A DNA stretch of 54,803 bases from Bryobacterales bacterium (GTDB lineage Bacteria; Acidobacteriota; Terriglobia; Bryobacterales; Bryobacteraceae): NCBI GenBank assembly GCA_025463005.1, contig JAOAPR010000124.1, positions 1 through 54,803 on the forward strand, read 5' to 3'. Position 1 is the first letter of the stretch; each line of letters opens with the position of its first letter. Shown piece after piece: positions 50,167 through 54,803 of the stretch. The notes below the pieces were generated by a model that was given only the letters and a program-made list of their open reading frames with translations, ran no database searches and had not been told where the DNA came from. The translations under genes and the position numbers were made by a program.

Positions 50167-50544
50167 GTGTCTTTCCGGCCCGCCGTCACTGGCGAAATGC
50201 CGGCCATCCGTGCGCTGATCAGGTTCTATCCTGAGCAGCTAGCCCAAGAGAATGTGCCTCGGGTCTCATCGTTCCTGGTAGCGGCTGTAGGAAAGAGGAT
50301 CGTCGGCTGCTGTGCTCTCCAGATTTATTCCAAACGGCTGGCGGAAGTACGCAGTCTGGCCGTAGATCCGAATTTCCAGAAACGTGGCATTGCTTCGCAA
50401 TTGGTCGAGCTTTGCAAACGGCGAGCCCGTGCACGAGGCGTGCGGGAAGTCTTCGCCGTCACGAGCCAGACGAGTTTTTTCGGACGGGCCGGTTTCACGA
50501 CCTTCCGTCGCGAAAAGATCGCGATGTTCTTCGACGTTGGATAA
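50167..50544 (+). CDS. GNAT-family N-acetyltransferase (ArgA-like)
   Basis: A 125-residue GNAT protein. SFRPAVTGEMPAIRALI starts the fold. VRSLAVDPNFQKRGIASQLVELCKRRARARGVREVFAVTSQTSFFGRAGF carries the acetyl-CoA loop and the final helix. The end FFGRAGFTTFRREKIAMFF resembles N-acetylglutamate synthases of the short ArgA type used in arginine synthesis. The start is GTG 50167, with AAGGG 6 bases before it. An upstream GTG at 50095 gives an extra 24 basic residues and is less likely. Specificity is uncertain. Nothing supportable lies between 49941 and 50166. Confidence 0.78.
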   Translation: MSFRPAVTGEMPAIRALIRFYPEQLAQENVPRVSSFLVAAVGKRIVGCCALQIYSKRLAEVRSLAVDPNFQKRGIASQLVELCKRRARARGVREVFAVTSQTSFFGRAGFTTFRREKIAMFFDVG

Positions 50545-50710
50545 CGGCCAACAACGGTTGGAGGGCGTGCGCTTCTCATTGCGCTGGCCATCGCTGCGGG
50601 TTGGGTGTATGCTTTAGTTGAACAGTCGATCCACCCCCTGTATTGCCTCGGTCCTGAGGCTGGGCGGATGCGGATCGATTGCGTCTGGGCTATTCCATGA
50701 GGAGGTGACC

Positions 50711-51358
50711 ATGAATAGCGCGCGCAAACCCGTTCGTCTCTTTGGTGAGAATCTAGACGAGGGCATGCACATTTGTACATTCTTTCGTACGTCGGAAGAA
50801 AGGTATCGTGTGCTGATGCCTTTCATCCGCGAAGGAATGGAACAGGGAGACAGGGCCTTGCATATTGTCAATCCCTCTCTTCGCGGCGAGCATGCCCAGC
50901 GTATAGCTGAAGCTGGAATCGACGCCGCGCCAGCGGAGGTCGAGGGGCAACTGCAGATCATCGGGTGGGACGAGGCGCCTTTGCGCGGTGGTAGTTTTAA
51001 CCAGAGCGCAATGCTTTCGCTATTGCCCCTACTTCTAAATGATGGAAGAACTCGAGGTTTTCCGATAACACGCTTCATCGCGGACATGGCGTGGGTGCTG
51101 AACGACCCGGGTGCCATGCAGGGGCTGCTCGAATTCGAATGCCGTGTGAATCACGCCCTGCCAAAGGCTGGGGATATCGTGATTTGCTCCTACGACCTGG
51201 ACAAGTTCGGCGCCGCGCTCGTCGTCGATGCCCTGCGGACACATCCGATCGTGCTCATCGGCGGAATCGTCCACCGCAATCCTTTTTATGTTCCGCCCGA
51301 GGAATTGTTGAAAGAACTCAGCGAACGCGAGCCCCCCGAAACCGGATGGCCTGCTTGA
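50711..51358 (+). CDS. MEDS-domain protein, copy 1
   Basis: A 215-residue stand-alone MEDS (DcmR-type sensory) domain. HICTFFRTSEERYRVLMPFIREGMEQGDRALHIVNP, IIGWDEAPLRGGSFNQSAML, FIADMAWVLNDPGAMQGLLEFECRVNHALPKAGDIVICSYDLDKFGAALVVDALRTHPIVLIGG and NPFYVPPEELLKEL are all diagnostic. The fold is a RecA/KaiC-like derivative. No DNA-binding or kinase domain is fused, unlike DcmR, so it should act by partner contact. AGGAGGTGACC precedes the ATG. Followed by a close duplicate and a sigma-54 activator. Confidence 0.9.
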   Translation: MNSARKPVRLFGENLDEGMHICTFFRTSEERYRVLMPFIREGMEQGDRALHIVNPSLRGEHAQRIAEAGIDAAPAEVEGQLQIIGWDEAPLRGGSFNQSAMLSLLPLLLNDGRTRGFPITRFIADMAWVLNDPGAMQGLLEFECRVNHALPKAGDIVICSYDLDKFGAALVVDALRTHPIVLIGGIVHRNPFYVPPEELLKELSEREPPETGWPA

Positions 51359-51377
51359 GCAGTAATGAGGAGTAACC

Positions 51378-52031
51378 ATGAGTGGCACGCGAAAATCCGT
51401 TCGTCTCTTCGGTGAAAATTTAGACGGCGGCATGCACATTTGTACATTCTTTCGTACGTCGGAAGAAAGGTATCACGTGCTGATGCCTTTCATCCGCGAA
51501 GGAATGGAACAGGGAGATAGGGCCTTTCACATTGTCAATCCCTCCCTCCGCAGCGAGCACGCCCAGCGCATAGCTGAAGCTGGAATCGACGCCGCCCGAG
51601 CGGAGGTCGAGGGGCAACTGGAGATCATCGGGTGGGACGAGGCGTATCTGCGCGGCGGCAGTTTTAACCGGAGCGCAATGCTCTCGCTCTTGCCCGTACT
51701 TCTAAATGATGGAAGAATTCGAGGTTTTCCCATAACACGCTTTATCGCGGACATGGCGTGGGTGCTAAACGACTCAGACGCGCTGGATCGTATGCTCGAA
51801 TACGAATGCCGTGTGAATCTCGCCCTGCCAAAAGCTGGGGATATCGTGATTTGTTCCTACGACCTCGACAAGTTCGGCGCTGAGATCGTCATCGATGCCC
51901 TGCGGACGCATCCGATCGTGCTCATCGGCGGAATCGTCCAGCGCAATCCTTTTTATGTTCCGCCCGAGGAATTGCTGAAAGAACTGAACGAACGCGAGCC
52001 CCTACAAAGCGGACGGACTGCCTTAGCCTGA
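51378..52031 (+). CDS. MEDS-domain protein, copy 2 (tandem duplicate)
   Basis: A 217-residue paralogue of the preceding gene. By eye about 25 substitutions occur in 205 aligned residues. Changes cluster in surface-looking sites (DEAPLRGG to DEAYLRGG, NDPGAMQGLLEF to NDSDALDRMLEY, AALVV to AEIVI), while the motifs HICTFFRTSEER and NPFYVPPEE are identical. GAGGAG lies 6 bases before the ATG. The high identity continues at the DNA level from inside the N-terminus. It ends 22 bases before the sigma-54 activator, so the three genes likely form one operon. Confidence 0.9.
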   Translation: MSGTRKSVRLFGENLDGGMHICTFFRTSEERYHVLMPFIREGMEQGDRAFHIVNPSLRSEHAQRIAEAGIDAARAEVEGQLEIIGWDEAYLRGGSFNRSAMLSLLPVLLNDGRIRGFPITRFIADMAWVLNDSDALDRMLEYECRVNLALPKAGDIVICSYDLDKFGAEIVIDALRTHPIVLIGGIVQRNPFYVPPEELLKELNEREPLQSGRTALA

Positions 52032-52053
52032 AACATCGACGCTTAATGCTCCC

Positions 52054-54414
52054 ATGATCCAAGAGTGCTCGGTGAACGACACGCATTCAGAGGAGCAGTG
52101 GTTGAGGCGATGCCTTCGCGATTTAATCGCGTTCACATCCCTTCCGCTGGTGTGGAAGGACAAAACCCCTCGCGAGATCGCCGATGACCTTGCCGCCGTG
52201 CTTGAGTCCACGCTGGGCTCGGAGTTCGTACTTGTTCGAATTACGGGCCCGTTCGCAGAAGAACCAATAGACGCAGCGCGCGCAGCAAGGAGATATTTGG
52301 AGATTGATGCGCGCGAGATTGCGGAACGCGTGGCGCCATTCTTGGAACTGGAATGTGATGAGCCTGCGATTGCCGTGCCCAATCCCATTGGACCTGGCGA
52401 ACTCCAAATTACACTGAGCCCAGTTGGGTTCCTGAACGAGTACGGGGTCGTGCTCGTTGGTGGATCACGCGCGCACGGCTTCCCTACAACAACCGACAGG
52501 TTGCTGATGAATGTCGCAAGCAACCAAGCGGCGGCATTATTGGAAAACGTCGCTCTCCGGATGCGCGAGCGGGAACTCCAGGCAAAGGCGGAATCTCAGC
52601 AACGTCTTTTAGAGACGGTCCTCCAGCAGATGCCGTGCGGAGTCATCATCGCAAATCCATCCAGCGGCGATATTCTTCTTACAAACCCGCAAGCGATGGG
52701 CGTGTTTAATAAGTCGTCAAGCCCAATGGGCGGGCGGACGTTGGTAGATTTCCTGGATGTGGGCTGTCGCCCCGACGGACGTCCTAACGATCCCGAGCAA
52801 TGGCTCCTTGCTCGCGCCGTGCTGAACGGAGAAGTGGTCAAAGACGAGGAGTTCGAGCATGTTCTCTCCGATGGCAAGCGCCGTTACGTGGTGGCGAACT
52901 CTGCGCCGGTCCGGAATGATCAGGGGGAGATCATAGCCGGCGTCGTGGCGTTGCAAGATGTCACCGAGCTTCGGGAGACGCAGCAGAGGTTGCTCTTCAA
53001 GAGTGAAGAAAAGTATCGCGATCTAGTCGACCTTTCTCCTGATGCTATTTTTATCGTGGACAGCAACGGCAACTATGTCTCCGCAAATCCCGCCGGCCTG
53101 GAACTGCTGAAGTGCACAGCTCAGGAACTCACCGGCATGCCGGTTATCAATACTTATTCGCCAGAGGAGCGCCGTGCATCCCGGTCCTGGCTGGAGGAAA
53201 TGAAGAATGAAACCATTCTCCGATTCGAGCGGACCTTGCTGCGCACTGATGGGACTACGCTGCCAGTCGAGGTTTCAGCTTCTCCGGTGCGCCATGGCTA
53301 TATTCAGGCAGTAGTGAGAGATATCAGCGAACGCAAACGTAGTGAAGCGGCCCTTGCGAAGGCGTTCGAAGAAATTAAAACCCTGAAGGATCAACTCCAG
53401 ACCGAGAACATTGCGCTGCGAGAAGAGATCGACAAGGCATCGATGTTCGAGGAGATCATCGGAACTTCTCCCGTCCTGCAAAGCGTGATTTCTCGTCTAT
53501 CCAAGGTCTCTCCTACGAACTCCACCGTTCTGATCACCGGCGAAACCGGGACTGGCAAGGAACTTGTCGCCCGCGCTATTCACAGGCGTTCCCAGCGCTC
53601 GTCACGCGCATTTGTGAGTGCGAACTGTGCTGCGATCCCGCGCGACTTGATCGCCTCGGAATTGTTCGGCCATGAGAAGGGCGCCTTTACAGGGGCGACC
53701 CAGCGGCGTTTAGGGCGGTTTGAGATGGCCCAAGGGGGCACCATCTTCCTCGATGAAGTCGGAGAGCTTCCGGCTGCGACCCAGATCGCTCTGCTGCGGG
53801 TCCTGCAGGAACAAGAATTTGAGCGTGTCGGCGGAACCGGACCCATCCGGGCTGACGTTCGGGTGATTGCCGCCACTAACCGTGACTTGCAAGCTGCTAT
53901 CGCCGCGGGCACGTTCCGAAGTGACCTGTTTTACCGGCTCAACGTTTTTCCCATTGAGATGCCTCCTCTGCGGGAACGAAGAGAAGACATCCCCCTGCTG
54001 GTTGCCTACTTTATCGATCGGTACGCAAGAAAAGCGGGAAAGAGCATAAGCGGGCTAAACAAAAAGAGTCTGGACTTGTTTCAGTCGTACCCCTGGCCGG
54101 GCAACATCCGCGAGTTGCAGAACGTCATTGAACGATCCGTCATCGTATGTGAAAGCGAGAATTTCTCGGTCGACGAGAGTTGGCTTTCGCGGCAGTCCCC
54201 CGCGGCGGACCCGAAGAGCGAGCTTGATCTTTCTCAGAAGCTCGCCGCGCAGGAAAAGGAAATGATTGAGGCTGCCCTGAGCGAAAGCGGAGGCCGGGTA
54301 TTCGGACCCTACGGCGCCGCCGCCAAGCTCGGCATGCCGCGCTCCACCCTGGAATCGAAGATCAGGTCATTAGGAATCAACAAGAATCGCTTCAAATCGC
54401 CAGATTCGGCTTAA
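52054..54414 (+). CDS. sigma-54-dependent transcriptional activator with GAF-like and PAS domains
   Basis: A 786-residue one-protein sensor-activator. Residues 1-175 form a GAF-like region (ending LLMNVASNQAAALLENVALR). Two PAS domains follow at about 185-300 (LLETVLQQMPCGVIIANPSSG) and 320-430 (KYRDLVDLSPDAIFIVDSNGNYVSANPAGLELL), then a linker helix. The AAA+ domain has Walker A GETGTGKE (496-503), GAFTGA (543-548) that contacts sigma-54, and Walker B GTIFLDEVGE. The C-terminal Fis-type helix-turn-helix is GPYGAAAKLGMPRSTLESKI. GTG 52072 is an alternative start. The paired MEDS genes may modulate it. Confidence 0.9.
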   Translation: MIQECSVNDTHSEEQWLRRCLRDLIAFTSLPLVWKDKTPREIADDLAAVLESTLGSEFVLVRITGPFAEEPIDAARAARRYLEIDAREIAERVAPFLELECDEPAIAVPNPIGPGELQITLSPVGFLNEYGVVLVGGSRAHGFPTTTDRLLMNVASNQAAALLENVALRMRERELQAKAESQQRLLETVLQQMPCGVIIANPSSGDILLTNPQAMGVFNKSSSPMGGRTLVDFLDVGCRPDGRPNDPEQWLLARAVLNGEVVKDEEFEHVLSDGKRRYVVANSAPVRNDQGEIIAGVVALQDVTELRETQQRLLFKSEEKYRDLVDLSPDAIFIVDSNGNYVSANPAGLELLKCTAQELTGMPVINTYSPEERRASRSWLEEMKNETILRFERTLLRTDGTTLPVEVSASPVRHGYIQAVVRDISERKRSEAALAKAFEEIKTLKDQLQTENIALREEIDKASMFEEIIGTSPVLQSVISRLSKVSPTNSTVLITGETGTGKELVARAIHRRSQRSSRAFVSANCAAIPRDLIASELFGHEKGAFTGATQRRLGRFEMAQGGTIFLDEVGELPAATQIALLRVLQEQEFERVGGTGPIRADVRVIAATNRDLQAAIAAGTFRSDLFYRLNVFPIEMPPLRERREDIPLLVAYFIDRYARKAGKSISGLNKKSLDLFQSYPWPGNIRELQNVIERSVIVCESENFSVDESWLSRQSPAADPKSELDLSQKLAAQEKEMIEAALSESGGRVFGPYGAAAKLGMPRSTLESKIRSLGINKNRFKSPDSA

Positions 54415-54444
54415 GGAAGAGCAGAGCTTCAGGTTGCGTTGCCG

Positions 54445-54803
54445 CTATTCCCCCCTAAGCACGAAGTAACGCAGCACGCCGTTTCGCTGTGCGCGAACCA
54501 CCAGCGGACTCTCTTCAGGTAGGATGCTCAGCATCTGCTGCAGATCCGCGACGCTGGACGCCTGCTTTGCGTTGATGCCCACGATAATATCCCCGACTTC
54601 CAATTCTTCCTGTAGCGGCGACGGGGGCTGCAGCTTTGCCGCGACAATGATTCCGGAGTCTTGCCGAGCGTCCGGAATCAGTCCGGAAGTTGCCGCATCC
54701 AATGGCACCACAAGCACGCCAAGCTGCGGGACCGGTGATGCCCGCGTCCTCACCTGCCGCGCGAGCAACTCCCCCGTATCACTGTGCTCCTCCAAAGCAA
54801 CTT
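54445..54803 (-). CDS. PDZ-domain end of a serine protease or related protein, cut by the window edge
   Basis: The frame is open to the window end (VALEEHSDTGELLARQVR), so the gene starts outside. The visible part has an inter-domain strand QLGVLVVPLDAATSGLIPDAR and a PDZ domain: GIIVAAKLQPPSPLQEELEVGDIIVGINAKQASSVADLQQMLSILPEESPLVVRAQRNGVLRYFVLRGE. This is typical of the second PDZ of HtrA/DegQ-type proteases, but the protease domain cannot be seen. A TTG at 54795 is not the true start. It converges on the sigma-54 activator gene, 30 bases apart. Confidence 0.72.
   Translation of the reverse strand, partial: VALEEHSDTGELLARQVRTRASPVPQLGVLVVPLDAATSGLIPDARQDSGIIVAAKLQPPSPLQEELEVGDIIVGINAKQASSVADLQQMLSILPEESPLVVRAQRNGVLRYFVLRGE

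Overview
The window is a GC-rich bacterial chromosome segment made almost entirely of protein-coding genes, with no rRNA, tRNA, transposase, phage gene or CRISPR array. The gene set fits Acidobacteriota, probably the Solibacter/Bryobacter group. The pointers are hopanoid genes hpnI/hpnJ, a secreted M13 peptidase, many secreted TPR, PDZ, BON or beta-rich proteins of unknown role, Gram-negative envelope genes, and many genes lacking Shine-Dalgarno sites. The phylum is inferred from gene content and was not tested by search.

Layout. 1-4.2 kb: a small secreted protein, NAD-type isocitrate dehydrogenase, GAPDH, dCTP deaminase and a secreted VOC protein. 4.2-7.5 kb: a minus-strand hopanoid head-group operon (hpnJ, two half-size EamA proteins, hpnI). 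7.6-11 kb: a LolA-like protein whose signal region carries a translated palindromic repeat, and comEC split by a frameshift. 11-20 kb: alginate-export-type porin, secreted proteins, MFS transporter, RimI-like acetyltransferase, YdcH/DUF465 protein, TPR protein, recA and a BON protein. 20.0-20.3 kb: four tandem hairpin repeats. 20.3-22.9 kb: a trans-sulfuration-type PLP enzyme, a tiny MerR-like protein and a beta-hydroxyacid dehydrogenase. 23-31.8 kb: dxr behind a candidate structured RNA, rseP, rpsA, an ECF sigma/anti-sigma/DUF4097/PDZ operon and a lone FliA-type sigma factor. 32-44.3 kb: M13 peptidase, a coiled-coil membrane protein, then a housekeeping run (Trm112-like, GT9, msbA, yicC, gmk, rpoZ, coaBC, type-4 UDG, tmk), an ACP plus a KAS III homologue lacking the catalytic cysteine, and rmlA-like. 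44.4-50.5 kb: comM/yifB, amidohydrolase, FAH/MhpD-family protein, beta-rich secreted protein, DUF4352 lipoprotein, NUDIX and GNAT. 50.7-54.8 kb: two near-identical MEDS-domain proteins, a PAS/sigma-54 activator, and a PDZ protease fragment cut by the window edge.

Most notable: (i) hairpin repeats at three loci with the same two-stem, 5-nt/2-nt internal-loop design and compensatory base changes, one tandem pair sitting in frame in a signal-peptide region; (ii) repeated placement of a TANNNT -10 box 5-8 nt before start codons without a Shine-Dalgarno, indicating widespread leaderless transcription; (iii) a candidate structured RNA with its own promoter upstream of dxr; (iv) an ArnE/ArnF-like EamA pair inside a hopanoid operon; (v) the Ser-for-Cys KAS III homologue paired with its own ACP; (vi) the duplicated MEDS proteins next to a sigma-54 activator.
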